Numbered from the stretch's first letter, positions 9,308 through 20,239 are shown. The stretch is 64,000 nucleotides of DNA from Rhynchopus sp. YZ270_cl-10 (GCA_964035575.1 OZ037933.1:744001-808000), one strand, 5' to 3'. The notes: generated by a model not told the origin, from the letters alone. Translations and numbers: made by a program.

Positions 9308-11981
9308 GGGTTGTTGCTGTTTCCCCCCCATTTCCCCCCCCCAAAAATATTTCCATTTCCATTTTGTTGTTGAAGCCTTGTTGGTACAGTGCAGTTAGCA
9401 GTCTGGCCTATGCCAGAAGCGCCCGCTTCACTTTCTCAAGGCGTCTTCCGATTTCATCATTTTCTCCCTCCCCCTTTTTCCAATTAATTTGGTTTATGTG
9501 TTTATGGATGGTGACTAAGCACGTGAGAGCTTAGGTCATCTTATCAGAAACATTTTTTTTTCTCGCTTTTTTAGGCCATCGAATCAAACTGTCTGAACTT
9601 CCTTTTTGTTCCTTGTCTTTTTCCCGCATCCGGGACAAAAGAAGCGCGTCGTCAACTGTAAAGTAGGCGTGGAACAACAAAAAGTCAGCCATATTTATTT
9701 ATTTTTTTTTGCTTCCCTTTCCTTCGTCCCCCTCTCCCCCCCGCCCCCTGCTTTGGGTCATTGAAGGCCCGAACAACAATCATCAACACCACTTTAAAGA
9801 TACTGTGTGCCGCCGGGCTCATCCATCTTTCAAAATAAACAAACAATAAAAAAACAAAAAGTGGATCTTTATTTTGCATTTTATGACGTGGCTGATTATG
9901 CGGTTTTGGATGCCCAATCATGGCCCAATAATGGCCCAAAAGGGTCCAAATGTTCGGGTCAGCCACATCAATTTTATATTTCAATTTTTTTTTACTTTAC
10001 CTTCTGTTTCAGCAGGTTGAAGGTCGCATGAATTTTTGCAATTTTGGGGTGTTTTATAAAAAAGGGAAATGACACACGTTGTCACCCCTCCTTTTTTTAA
10101 GGTGACTAAGCACAGAGAGGCTTAGGTTCATCTTATAAACTTTTCTTTTTTTTTTTTTTACCCCCTGTTTGCACTCATGTTTCCCTGCACAGAAGCAAAT
10201 ACTCACAAACAGCATTGCACAAGGACAGAGAGGGAGTAGGGGAACAACACCAAAGACCCCCTAACGCCCTTTTCCCAGGTCTTCGTTCTTTTCTATGTGG
10301 GTTTCAGCATACTGCCCTGCACTCGCCCTGCTCTGGTAGGCGACGGGCCGTATTCTATTTTTTTTTTCTTTTTTCTTTTTTCTTTTTTTTGCAATTTGTT
10401 AGGGTAGTATTTACATTGGGTTGTGAAAAAAGAAAAAAAAACAGGGAGTACTATTGACCCCTGCGTGCGTCCTGCCACACTGCGGCACTGTGTTCCCATT
10501 CATGGAACCAGCCCCCTACAGTGGTGTGCAGGAAAAGCAGAGAATGGTTTCAATTTTGTTCTCCTTTCTTTTTGTTGTTATCCCAACCCGGATGGTCTTG
10601 CCATCAGGATGTAAATACCCCCCCTGCCCCGCTATTACCCCCTTATTTTTCTGCAAAGGCAACGGGGTTTTCTAGGTCCAATCAGTTGTATTTGGCTGGC
10701 AGTTGGGAAACCCCTATACCCTGCGCAGTTCCTCCGGAAAAAAAAAAATATCATATCTTACCATTTTGGTATTCCTCTCTCTGCCTCTCTTCCTCTCCTC
10801 CTCTTCTCCCCCCCTCTCGCCGCGCTGAAGAATCAGTAAATGGCATTTTCTTGACCGGAGCCATTTTTTCACCTTTAGCCCGATTTCGCCCCTAAAAAGC
10901 GTGCAGATGGAAAGGAAGGGGGTAGCTGTCTGTTGTCCGTTGTGTGGAAACGAAAAAACGGCCCAGCTTTTTTTTGTCATGACGAATCGCGTCGTTTTCT
11001 GTGTGGCACAGTGTTCAGTTCAGTTCAGCGACCACCTTTCTTCTTTGCACCCCCTTTTTGCGTTCACCCCCCTAATGGTGGCAATATTGTGATGGGAGCC
11101 CATCGGAATACGGAAAATACATCACAATACAACATTGTGATGTATTTTGATGTATTTTCCGTATTCCAATGGGCTCCCATCACAATATTGTCACCATTAC
11201 CCCCCCCCTCCCGTTGCTTCGTTTCCTAGTTTTTGGTGGTTGATCGGGACTTTGTTTATTGTGTATGGTGGGGGTAGCCCTGGCATCACAGAGCAAATCA
11301 TTCCGATGATGGACTCACTCCATAGCACAACCCCAAAGGGAAAAGGGAGAAAACCAAGACAAAACAAAAAAAAAAAAAAAGCAAAACAAATCAAAAAAAA
11401 ACCCCAAACTAGAAACCAAGACAAGACACAAAAGTCAAGTCAAAACAAAACCTGCGGAACCCCCTCACACCTACCCACTTTACTTTCAGATGTAAACCAC
11501 GAAATGGATTTGTAGGACTGCATTGGTTGGGGGTGTCCACCTCCCGGTACAGCCTAGCTCATATACCAAAGGTGCACTGTTCACGAGAGGGCTTTTGTAT
11601 TTTCAAGTCAACTTCTTTGACTATTTGGTAATTTTGTCTCTCTCCAAGAGACAGGCACATGCCTATGTTCGATACTATTTATTCACGTTCACACATTTGT
11701 TTACACTGTTCACGAGAGGGGCTTTTGTATTTCAACTCTGCTTTATTTTGTACCACAACCCAACCTACCACACACATTCCTATAGGGGGAAAAACAACAG
11801 CATATTCCGCTTCTCCCCTAAACACACACCACACACCGTCTTCTTGCAACTCAAAAACACCATGCGTTGATCGGTGTTTAGTCTCCCCACAGCGTTTCAT
11901 TGAAGTTTGGGGACAAAATCTCAGTCAAAGATTTGTATTAAGAAATCAGCAAAAAAAAAAATCCCATTTTGCTGAAGGAGG
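9308..11981. other. Intergenic: modules and one hairpin MITE
   Basis: No gene seen. Hairpin modules (CTAAGC...GCTTAG, then CATCTT) lie near 9510-9546 and 10099-10150. CACGAGAGG modules lie at 11515-11615 and 11700-11745. A near-perfect hairpin element sits at 11075-11197. Short inverted ends GTGGCTGA/TCAGCCAC lie at about 9889-9965. The rest is homopolymer-rich single-copy sequence. Confidence 0.55.
11075..11197. mobile_element. TA-flanked hairpin MITE, 123 bp
   Basis: Almost the whole element folds on itself: the left arm starts ATGGTGGCAATATTGTGATG and the right arm is its complement with few mismatches, leaving a short loop near 11135. TA flanks both ends (11073-11074 and 11198-11199). 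It is non-coding. The C-runs on both sides make the exact end uncertain by a base or two. Confidence 0.65.
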
Positions 11982-13964
11982 ATGGAAGAGCCTAGGGAAG
12001 AGGGACTCTCTCTCAGTGTGGGTGATGGTGTGAGGGACGGTGAGGGCAAGGGTGGGGAGGAGGAGGAGGAGGAGGATGAGGAAGAGGAGTCTGAGTCTTA
12101 CTCCTCGGAGCCGGGTCCTGCTTGTGTCGTGTGCACGATGAAGGGTGGGGGGGCACTTCTGCTCCAATGTGCGGATTGTGGGGAGATCGCTGTACATTCA
12201 TTTTGGTATGGGTTTTTATGTTGTGATTCGCCGAGGCGGTTGTGAACCGCCTTCGTTCTCTTACGGTGCGGAACACTCACGTCCCCCAACCTTTTGCATG
12301 AGCTCGACTGAGATGCGTTTTAAGCACGTTGTAACTACTCTTTATTTTTTTACCGCGCGCAGTTTCTGTTTACGTAAAGAAACGCCCTTTTTCCTCACGA
12401 TACGCGGTTTTTGGAGAGCCTTCACTTCAACATCGTCTTTCGAAGAGGCTGTGTTCACTTTTTATACCACACCCCATTTTTTTTTTTGTGGATGATCAGG
12501 GTTCATGGATGTCCAAAGTACTTGAAGTATATCAAGTACTTGATCCCCCAAAAAACCCAATACTTGATACTTGAAGTACTTGACACCCTATTTTTTTTTT
12601 CTCGTACTTTTTTACTTGTTTTCTCTCTGTCAAGTACTTTTTTTACAAAAAAAACGTCAAGTACTTGATCAAGTACAAAAAAAGTGGGTACTTGATCAAG
12701 TACTTGAACGTTTTTTTTCGAAAACAAGTACTTGACAGACCCTGTCAGAGGGTAAAGAAAGTAAAAAAGTACGAGAAAAAAAAATAGGGGGTCAAGTACT
12801 TGATTTTTGTCAAGTACTTGATCAATCTTCAAGTACTTGACTGTCATTTTGAGAGGAAAAAAAAGGGGGGGGGTCAAGTACTTCAAGTGCCATAAAAAAT
12901 CAGAAAAAAGTACTTCAAGTACTTTGGACATCCATGAGGGTTTTTTCTAGGATTTTTTTTTTCAGATCTGGGGGGGGACGCAAAAAACCCACCCAAAAAA
13001 ATTTTTTTTTGCAGGTGCAAGCAGGGCTTCCGCTTATCTTCATGGAAAATTTTTCCAAAACCGTGAAGATATGTCCACAAAGGGGTCAAATTTTTTCGCG
13101 CTCCGCGCAAAAAAGCCCGTTCATTTCACGTAAATACGTGATAACGTGGGATGGTAACGTACATCAAGAACCAACCCTTTTTCTCATGTTCCGCGGAACC
13201 TTCCCTCAGTACAAGAAGAAACGGCGGTCATGATATCAGAACTTTCTGGCGAAGCCACGGTACGCAACATTTCAAAAAATTGTGACCTAAAATTGAACAT
13301 TTGTACAGCCAAACTATGGTAGAGGGCTGTGGGATTCCGCTCATAAGTTTTGAGTTGCGCCGCAGGCGCACGGTACGCTACTTTTTTTGATTTTTGCCGA
13401 TCCCTTATTCTCACTCTTTGTTCGGTCCGTCAAATGGTGCAAAGATTGAGTGAATTGGGGGCACGGTCTGAAACTTCACCTCGCTGTATCCTCTTCACAA
13501 TGATGCCAGGAAGGGGATAAGACGCGCTTCGCGCGCGCTCGACTCCCTGCCTCCCCTTTTTTTCTGGTGCGGGTTACGTACGTGGTGTCCCAAATGGGGG
13601 GGTCTGTGCGGGTGACCCCCAACCACCCCCCATATCCTTTTTTTCCCAAGTCAAAATGCGTCCCCCCCCGGGGACGCGTTTCCCCCCAAAATCTGGGGGG
13701 GGGGACGCCGTCCCCCCCCGTCCCCCCCTAGAAAAAACCCTGATGATTCGCCGCCTCCCGCATCTAAACACCTTACGACTTTGCTGACTGTCTCCCCCTC
13801 CCCTGCCTTCCCTTCCAACGTTTTTCTCTCACAGTCTTTCTAAGCCACTGTCTTCTGTCCCCCCTGATCAGGCCTGGGGCTGTGCGAAGTGCTTCCCAGG
13901 CAAGGTGTGTCTGGCGCTTGCAGGGTGCAAACAGCTACCACGGTATGACTCTGTTTTTTGTTGA
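11982..13964 (+). CDS. PHD-finger protein, two exons split by a 1.6-kb intron
   Basis: Exon 1 is 11982-12205 and exon 2 is 13835-13964; the intron runs GTATGG...CACAG and the join is in phase 2. Exon 1 encodes a Glu/Gly-rich acidic start, then Cys-x2-Cys, a hydrophobic LLLQ, Cys-x2-Cys and a His. The split codon supplies the Cys of His-x2-Cys. Exon 2 continues with a PL..VPP segment and W-x-Cys-x2-Cys, completing a C4HC3 PHD zinc finger. Neither exon alone makes a finger, so the agreement of frame, splice signals and motif is good evidence. The product is about 117 residues; another donor-like site (GTATGA, near 13943) could lead to a further exon I did not find. PHD fingers usually read histone tails in the nucleus. 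The intron carries nested transposons and a hairpin module. Confidence 0.7.
12225..12335 (+). repeat. TTCTCTTACGGT/GCATGAGCTCGAC module inside the PHD intron
   Basis: A copy of a roughly 100-bp family whose landmarks are TTCTCTTACGGT, CACTCACGTCCC, GCATGAGCTCGAC, GAGATGCGTTTTA and GCACGTT(T)CAAC before a T-rich tract. Other + strand copies lie near 5165-5235 (partial), 18985-19030 (partial), 20240-20350, 26575-26665, 36790-36855 and 48815-48900; a partial one is near 42315. GCAT...ATGC can pair around the GAGCTCGACTGAG loop. Here it lies just after the splice donor, in sense orientation. Confidence 0.65.
12497..13742. mobile_element. Outer inverted-repeat element in the PHD intron, CAGGGTTTTTTCTAGG ends
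   Basis: The left end reads CAGGGTT, is broken by the inner insertion at 12504-12936, and then resumes TTTTCTAGG. The right end at 13727-13742 is the complement of CAGGGTTTTTTCTAGG. ATGAT flanks both sides (12492-12496 and 13743-13747). The length is 1246 bp including the 439 bp contributed by the inner insertion. CAGGG ends recall hAT elements, but I see no 8-bp duplication, so I leave it unclassified. It has no convincing coding capacity. Confidence 0.6.
12504..12936. mobile_element. CAT-ended foldback element nested in the outer element, 6-bp AGGGTT duplication
   Basis: The ends read CATGGATGTCCAAAGTACTT and its complement. AGGGTT is duplicated at 12498-12503 and 12937-12942, and removing one copy restores the left terminal repeat of the outer element, so the order of insertion is clear. 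The 433-bp core is largely many copies and variants of the palindrome TCAAGTACTTGA. It is non-coding. It shares its end type and duplication length with the elements at 2997, 23885 and 40964. Confidence 0.8.
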
Positions 13965-14044
13965 AAATAAAGAAGGAGTTAGAGATGGTAGGTGATCTGT
14001 GCTCTGCGCCTTGGGGGGGTTTTTTTTTTGTGTCACCTCATGAA

Positions 14045-14185
14045 ATGAAGGAGGAAATAGAAACAAAGCATTTTGAACACACTCGCGGTTCTAGGGACGA
14101 ACCGCGCTGCAGAGCCACTCCTCACCCAAACAGGTCGAGGTGTGTGCGTTTCACCACAACCTCTCCCATGGGTTTTATCGTGTGA
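14045..14185 (+). repeat. Dispersed repeat, first of two copies
   Basis: Shares with 35461-35605 the order GAGGAAATA...AACAAA, CATTTTGAACACAC, CGGTTC...GGACGAA, GCAGAG, AAACAGGTCGAGG and TTCACAACCTC. Identity looks about three quarters by eye. Both copies are on the + strand. I see no terminal repeats or coding potential. Confidence 0.55.
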
Positions 14186-14665
14186 TGAGTGTTAAGTTTC
14201 TATTTTGTCGGGCCCAAACAAAACTGTTGTGTGGAGATTACATGGAAAAAGGGGGGTGACTACACGTTGCCAATTTATCAATTTATCAAAACAAATGCAA
14301 ACCCGCCCAAGTGGAGATTGCACAACCGTGGCAACTACACTCCAACAATTTAGCAAAAATGAAATAAGACAAAGCACGCTGCCCTGAGACAGATCTCAAC
14401 GTAAAACAAAAGGAGTGAAAGGTGAGGGGGCTCACAACACCCTGCGTCTGTTCTCCTAAAGTGAACGTAAGCCAATCTAATTAAAGGGGGTAACTACCGC
14501 GGTTATCTGTGGTATTTACTTCCTGTTGGGGTCTACCCCGGTACGCCGGTTACGTACCAAAGGTACACTGTCATGAGATGGCTGTTGTACTTGTCAACGT
14601 TACTCTTAACTTCTCTTTTTCTTATCCAACCCCCTCAATGGGGGAAAGCTTTGTAACTTTTTTAT

Positions 14666-14720
14666 CCTCTGGGACGCAGGCACTGACACCCGCGGAGTGT
14701 CAGTGCCTGCGTCCCAGAGG
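14666..14720. repeat. Perfect 24-bp inverted repeat of a CAGAGGC module end
   Basis: CCTCTGGGACGCAGGCACTG and onward is repeated exactly in inverse orientation around a seven-base loop, then continues into the rest of the module (GCGTTTGCACTATCAACTTC). The module family (CTGCGTCC, CAGAGGCG or TGAGGCG, TTTGCAC, TCAACTTC, T-run) has further + copies near 17815, 23185, 25810, 27065, 31448, 35748, 36873, 44625, 48765, 52981 and 57062. Confidence 0.65.
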
Positions 14721-15294
14721 CGTTTGCACTATCAACTTCACTTTTCATAAAAAAAAACCTCCCCCTTTTTCCTTTACAGAGTCAAGAAATTCCGAAAACG
14801 AAAGTAGTCGAACCAACGGGGTCGCTCTCTATCTCTAACTACGTTCATGCAAAGAAAAAAAGGGGGGAAAGCCACATACGCACAGCATCTAACCCCGCCC
14901 CCCCGCTTACCCTACGTTTGGTACAAAAAAGACGCCTCCACTTCGGGTCCCCCTCCCCACAAAAACCCCCATTTTTTTTATCTTTTTTGATAATTTGTTA
15001 GATTTGTGTACAGCATGGTTTGCAGTCAGTCTGAGTCGGACGGATTTTTGGGCCAGGGCTGAGGATCGGACTCCTCTCGCATTCCTCTTGCACTCGAGTG
15101 CGAGAGGATTCTCAGTCCGGCTGAGAATAACCGGGTCCCCGAGTCTTATTCTCTGTGCCTCCCTCCCCCCCACACAAAATCCTTCACTTCACACAGGAAT
15201 TATTTCCACCCCCCATTTCCCCTTTACAAAAAAACCCCCTTCTTATTTCCCCCCTCTTTTTATTTATTTCTTCTTTTTCATTTTTTCTATTAAA

Positions 15295-16185
15295 ATGGGC
15301 TCTCTCCGTTCCTTCCGCGATATGCCGTCGTGGCTTAGGTTATTTGGAAGCAGCCTTGCGAAGGAGGGGGTGGATGAAGACCATGTCCGTCTTCATCAGT
15401 TTGAGGATGTGAGTATCTTTGAGAGCACCAATGTGCCTGATATGAAAATTGAGGATTACATCGTGCTGTTGTTTTCTGCATTGAAGAAGGCCTCGGCCTC
15501 GTGGCACGTGGCCGTGGTGTTGATGGAGCGGTTGAAGGAGAGAGAGGTGCTTGCGGTAAACCCTTACACAGTGCATCGGATTGTGTTAACTGCGGTGGTG
15601 ATTGCAGACAAAGCAACAAACGATTACTGTATGAGCAATGAGTCCTACAGCAGGGTGGGGTTAGTTGACTGCGAAGATTTGAACGAGATGGAGGTGGTCT
15701 TATTGAAGCTGCTAGAATTTGATGTCTTTGTATCAAAGCAGCAGAGTGAAGCCGCGCTAACCAGACTATGTCCTTGCCCTGCAAGCAGAGCGCGTCGTGG
15801 CTCGTTGGTGTCCTCCTCCCCGACTTCAAGCGCAAGCGGCAGTTCGTTTACCTCGATCGGGTATAGTTCCTGTGAGAGCGTGGCGGATAGGGATCTTGCC
15901 GTTACCACACCGAAGCCAAAACCGAAATTCTCGCGTCCCGCCTTCACCAAGGCGTCGTCCTGCGCGTTGTTCCCTCTTGTGGGAGGTTCGGCTTCCTTTG
16001 CCGTGCTCTCTCAGGTCCGTGCAGCTCCTTCGACCCCGCCCCTAGGAGCCGCCTCGAAAGGAGGCCCGGGAAGGTGCGAGCTGATGTCGCCGGAGGCCAC
16101 GATGCCACCCCCGCTAGTGCTTTTTGGGAGAGCTGGGACGTTGAGAGGGAAGAAGACTGAGTTGGAGGGGAAGATTATTTGGTGA
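15295..16185 (+). CDS. PHO80-type (P/U-type) cyclin
   Basis: A 296-residue protein. A cyclin box of the PHO80-like class occupies about residues 50-160: helix 1 with YIVLLFSALKKA, the NPYTVHRIVLTAVVIADKA helix (family pattern NxYTxHRLLLTAxxxAxK), SRVGLVDCEDLNEMEVVLLK (family pattern RVGGvsxxELNxLExxFL), and a final LLEFDVFV. Such cyclins bind a Pho85/CDK5-like kinase and are used in phosphate, carbon and cell-cycle control. The C-terminal 130 residues are Ser/Pro-rich and probably disordered. The start at 15295 is chosen because the same frame upstream encodes low-complexity sequence from a repeat. No intron is needed. Confidence 0.8.
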   Translation: MGSLRSFRDMPSWLRLFGSSLAKEGVDEDHVRLHQFEDVSIFESTNVPDMKIEDYIVLLFSALKKASASWHVAVVLMERLKEREVLAVNPYTVHRIVLTAVVIADKATNDYCMSNESYSRVGLVDCEDLNEMEVVLLKLLEFDVFVSKQQSEAALTRLCPCPASRARRGSLVSSSPTSSASGSSFTSIGYSSCESVADRDLAVTTPKPKPKFSRPAFTKASSCALFPLVGGSASFAVLSQVRAAPSTPPLGAASKGGPGRCELMSPEATMPPPLVLFGRAGTLRGKKTELEGKIIW

Positions 16186-16365
16186 AGGAGGAGGAGGAGG
16201 AAGAGGAGGAGGGGAGGGAGGGTCTTTTGTTTTTTTGTGAGTAGGAGAGGTTTGTGGGTATAATCCTTTTATTATTCAAATTATTTTACAATCCCATTTT
16301 TTGGTATCGTGACGAAGTACGCTTGGGGGGCTTCTGACTCATCTTACCAACTTCTTTTTTTTTTG

Positions 16366-16420
16366 TCATCAAGGTGACTAAGCACAGAGAGGCTTAGGAT
16401 CATCTTATAAACTTTTCTAT
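16366..16420 (+). repeat. CTAAGC hairpin module, representative of the largest family
   Basis: The unit reads (GATC)AAGGTGACTAAGC, loop ACAGAGAG, GCTTAGGATCATC, TTATAAAC and then a T-run. CTAAGC pairs with GCTTAG, and in fuller copies TGATC pairs with GATCA, leaving AAGGTGA as a 5' bulge. Other + copies lie near 678, 4962, 9510, 10099, 16603, 17628, 18452, 18738, 19557, 20560, 24952, 27005, 27329, 31300, 35395, 37060, 37295, 37358, 37811, 44515, 45647, 52936, 53566, 54262 and 54310. One copy (45028-45066) is on the - strand. Confidence 0.8.
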
Positions 16421-17395
16421 TTTTTTTTCTTCTTAATACCCTGCACATCCTTCCCCATATACACACACCCCGTGGAGCCCTCTCGTCTTGGATGAATGTT
16501 GTTTGGTGTTCACTATATCCGTTGCATGCTAAACACACATCTACCTGTGACAATGGGTGAATTATTTCATTTTTTTTTTTCTGTTTTTTTTTTTTAAACG
16601 AATGTGATCAAAGGTGACTAAGCACAGAGAGGCTTAGGGTCATCTTTATAAACTTTTTTTTTTTTTTTTTTAAACTTATGCTTTCATCCGGATGGCTGGC
16701 ATCGTACAGTGGGTCAGTCGGAGGTGCCTGCAGTAACAACTTCACCTTTTTATTTTATTTTTTCTTTCGTGAATTGAAGATGTCTTTCATTACCTCCGTC
16801 TTTATCCTCTCATGAAATACACCCCGTTACCGGGAATTGATTGAAAAAAACCCCGGGTAATAATTTTTTTTCTTTCTTTCGAAAACTCGGGGCTCCCGTT
16901 TGCCAGTAGGTAGAATGGGTATTTACCGACCCACTTTCTTGGCTAGAAACCTGCACAGTGTTGTTAATGAGTGTCTTTTCCTTACCATCTTCCACATGAT
17001 TTTTTTTTGCCTTGAAATTTGGTTGGAGTTTTAGAGTTTGTTTAAACTCCTCCAAAATTTATGACAAAATCAGGTGGATATTGTCTTACATCTGTTTCCC
17101 ACTTCTCGGCGGGGGGGGGGGGGGGGGGGGAATGTAGCTGTGCTGCTATCTACGTAAATATGTTTGGCCCTCTCCCTTTGTTGTAATATCGCGTTTTTTT
17201 TTTTTTGTGAGGCACATTCATTTCTCAAGTTTTTTTAAAAAATTCTTCTTCCCCCCTTTGGAGGTAGGAGTGCACTGTTGGTGGCAACTTCCAAAGTGCT
17301 ACAATGAAATGCAATACAAAACAAACAGAGTAGCAAAAACAAAAACAAAAAAACAACAAAGTTGATACAAACTTTTTCAAACACCCTTTGGATGT

Positions 17396-17500
17396 AGGAG
17401 TGCATGGTTGGGGGGTCCACCCCCCCCCCCCCCGGTACAGCCGGTTGTGTACCAAGGTGCACTGTTCACGAGAGGGCTTTGTATTTCAAGTCAACTTTTT
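17396..17500 (+). repeat. CACGAGAGGGCTTTTGTATTTC module, full-length type
   Basis: Landmarks in order: GTAGGA(G/C)TGCA, GGTTGG, GGTCCACC, GGTACAGCCGGT, GTACCAAGGTGCACTGTTC, ACGAGAGGGCTTT, GTATTTCAAGTCAAC and a T-run. The stretch between GGTCCACC and GGTACAGCC is a C-run here. Other + copies lie near 3586, 5268, 11515, 11700, 14540, 26411, 41670, 49283, 52795, 53690, 54215, 56875 and 60738, with weak ones near 25225-25320. I found none on the - strand. Fuller copies begin with CAGATGTAAACCACGAAA (11490, 49273). Confidence 0.75.
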
Positions 17501-17698
17501 TTTTCTTCGTATTTGGAATTAATTATTGGTACTTCCTGTGCGATGTTGCCACTTCAGGGTGTTATGTCCAAACAGGGTTTGGAGGATAATATTACCTTTC
17601 CCCCCCTTCTTTTGCTGTACGATTGTGATCAAGGTGACTGAGCCCCAAGAGAGGCTTGCGGTCGTCTTATGAACGTTTTTTTTTTCCCCTTCTTTTTT

Positions 17699-17762
17699 GG
17701 GTACATTTAGTGCACCCTATTATACCTTCTATTCAGTAGAATAGATAGTATATGAAACAATT
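17699..17762 (+). repeat. GGGTACATTTAGTGCACCC module
   Basis: A roughly 60-bp unit: GGGTACATTTAGTGCACCC, TATTATACC, CTATTCAGTAGAATAG, and a TATATGAAACAA tail. It has two small hairpins (GGGT/ACCC and CTATTC/GAATAG). Near-identical + copies lie at 24389-24452 and 24799-24864, with a partial one near 22308-22352. Confidence 0.7.
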
Positions 17763-18022
17763 ATTTTAATACTCTTTTGCGGGTTTGATAACCCACAAAG
17801 AAACAGTGTCCCCCTGCGTCCTGCCAATGAACGGTGAGGCGTCTGCACGTAGGAAAAGCTCTTTTAGTGTGATTCAGGGGGTACGGACAACCCACGGGAG
17901 AACCACGGGGGAACCACGGAGAACTGTTTCGGGTTATATTAAGATTTGTGGAGCACCTTCGGGGGAACCACGGAGAATCCGTTTGGTGATCACACCAACC
18001 ATGTTTATTTTTTTTTCTCCCC

Positions 18023-18082
18023 CACTGTAACCTACCGAGGTAGGCGTGACGGTGACTACGTGGTAGTTATCGGTAGCCGTGT
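18023..18082 (+). repeat. CTGTAACCTACC repeat, first of two copies
   Basis: CACTGTAACCTACC, GGTAGGCGTGACG, TGACTACG, GGTAGTTAT and GGTAGCCG are shared with 28358-28420. CCTACC...GGTAGG forms a hairpin. No coding capacity. Confidence 0.6.
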
Positions 18083-19274
18083 CATATTTTTATTTTTATT
18101 TTGCAAAACCGGGGGGTTCGATCATATTAAAAGATGTGTTCGTCCCTTTTATATTTATTCAAATCACATTTTTTTTTTTTTTTTTTTGTTGTCGCTGTAA
18201 CAGATTCTTTGCTGAATTTTCCCTCCCTTCCAGGAAGAAGAAAAAAAAACGAAACATACACACAAGAATTGCCCGAATTTTAGTCGGAGTTAATTCAGTT
18301 TTTTTTTTCTCTTCTTTCTTCTTTTTTTTTGAAGGGTTTTCAGGTCAGAGAGAATAACCTTGTGGTAAATGAGGATTTATACAATATCATACACTGTGCA
18401 CCGAGGAAAAGCAAAATAATCTTGCCCTTTGCCCCCCTCTTTTTTTCTCAACTAATCACAGAGAGGCTTAAGTTTATCTTACCAAAACTTACTCTCTTTT
18501 CTTCGCGCGTGTTTTTCTTTTTTTTTTTTTTCCTTCTCTTTTTTCTCTTTTTGGAATAAAATAAAATTGATAGTGTTTTGTGACGTCATCACTAATGTAA
18601 TTCTCCAGCGATATTGATGGCTTTTCGAAAAAAAAGCGCAAAAAGTTATCAAAACAAAATAAACCGAACTCCTGTCTTCTTTTTTCTTTTTTGCAATTCC
18701 AGACACAGTCAGCTGAAGCTGTGTGCGATTACCAATTGTGATCAAGGTGACGAAAGCACAGAGAGGCTTAGGATCATCTTATAAACCGTTCTTCTTTTGA
18801 AGAAAATTTTTTTTCCCTCTTTTTTTTCCCTCATATGAAAGAAAGCACTCTGAGAGTTTCCTTCTATTCTTGTGCTTTCCTCCATGGCCTGGGCATCGTG
18901 TGTCTGTAGAGGTGCCTCGCATCAGTAATTATTCTTTCTTCACGGTCCTGCTGGACGTATCTTTTCCCTTCTGCTGCGACGATTTTCTTTTCTCGACTGA
19001 GATGCGTTTTAACACGTTTCAACTTTTTTTTTTTTTTTGGACTCTTTTTTTTGATAAATATACTTATCAATTTATTGAATGGCATATGTTGAAATACTTT
19101 GAGGGTTGATAAACATACTTAAGCAAAGCACCCTTTGTCTCTACCAGCAAGTTCCTTCGCGAATACACATAGGTAAAGTAGTCTGCACGACCATGTACCC
19201 CAACAACACACTTTTTTGCATATTACGCCGGCCACGTGGCCATGGTGAAGATATGCCCTCATATGGGGGCTGGT

Positions 19275-19452
19275 CAGGGGGACTACTAATGGTGCGCTAC
19301 TGCTCCAAATGAACAGTGTTCCACCAGGAACACTACTGGTTTAGCACTATCGTCGTTACGACTAGTGGTTCCACTAGTGTGCTACCTGCTAGTTGAGACT
19401 CCAGCTTTTTGGTCCAGCGTAGAGGCTGGACCCCACCGTGTAGTCCCCCCTG
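19275..19452. mobile_element. Short inverted-repeat element, CAGGGGGACTAC ends
   Basis: The left end CAGGGGGACTAC is matched by GTAGTCCCCCCTG at the right, 178 bp in all with one slipped base. The core holds two further short hairpins (CAGTGTTCC/GGAACACTA; CCAGCTTTTTGG). I see no clean target duplication, so both the ends and the hAT-like impression are uncertain. Confidence 0.45.
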
Positions 19453-20239
19453 ACTGGTCCGTCGTGTTACCACACCACACCCCCACCCCACCCCCCCAGT
19501 GTCGGGAATGAGTCCTGCTAACGGAAGGGTAAATATGTACTATTTGGCGTTCTTCTTTTGAGATGGCTAAGTGAAGAGGCTTAGGCTCATCTTTATAAAC
19601 TTTGTCTTATTTTTCTTTGTTCGGCGATTTTTTTTTCTTCTTTTTTGAGAACAAGAAAAAATAGGCAAACAAATGTATTGCGAACAAGAACCCCCCTTTT
19701 TACAACAATCCCCCTATTGGCGAAAAAAATTGTTGAAAACCACTGATTTTCAACGATCGTTGCTACTCCCTATTGAAGAAAACAAAAGAAAGTGGAGATT
19801 TTGCACAACTGTGGCAACATAACCGAGACAACTACACTACTCCAACAATTTATCAAAAAACAAACAAAAAAACAACGACAAGAGCAAAGCAAAAAATAGC
19901 AAAAAATAGCAAAAAAAAAAAAAAACTTCATAAAAACCCATTCAAACCCTTATAGGAACTTGGACTGTGTATTCGCTCAATTTTATTTGAACCACCCCTA
20001 AGTCTCCCTAACGTCCGCGTAGATCCACCCCACTACGTAAGGAGTTATCTGATGCCACAAGGCAAGTCGCTCCCCCAAAGCGATGGCATTGGATGGCACG
20101 TTGCGCGTTTGTCGAACTGAGCCATGATTGCCCTTAGGGTCCCCGCTATGCTCCCACGGTAACATCATAGCAAAATCAGAGTTGTTATTTTTTTTGCCGT
20201 TAAAAAAAGGCTGGGGTATAAAAGAGGTTGCGTGATTCT

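Larger units (their letters stand above)
13965..15294. other. Intergenic between PHD gene and cyclin
   Basis: Holds a dispersed-repeat copy at about 14045-14185 (second copy near 35461-35605), GTGGAG-type modules near 14233-14290 and 14312-14350, a CACGAGAGG-type module near 14540-14605, the perfect inverted pair at 14666-14720, and a short inverted element with GAGAATAA ends near 15060-15155. A pyrimidine-rich leader precedes the cyclin start. Confidence 0.5.

Noticed and set aside
5894-9331. 1145-residue open frame antisense to the P450-lipoxygenase gene
   Set aside because: It is a shadow caused by strong GC-ending codon bias on the + strand. Its translation is Arg/His/Val-rich and matches no family, while the + frame has both enzymes' catalytic residues.
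16366-16420. Hairpin modules as simple bacterial-type terminators
   Set aside because: The host is eukaryotic, the modules occur far from gene ends, and families with A-run tails share the same core. A termination role is kept only as one hypothesis.
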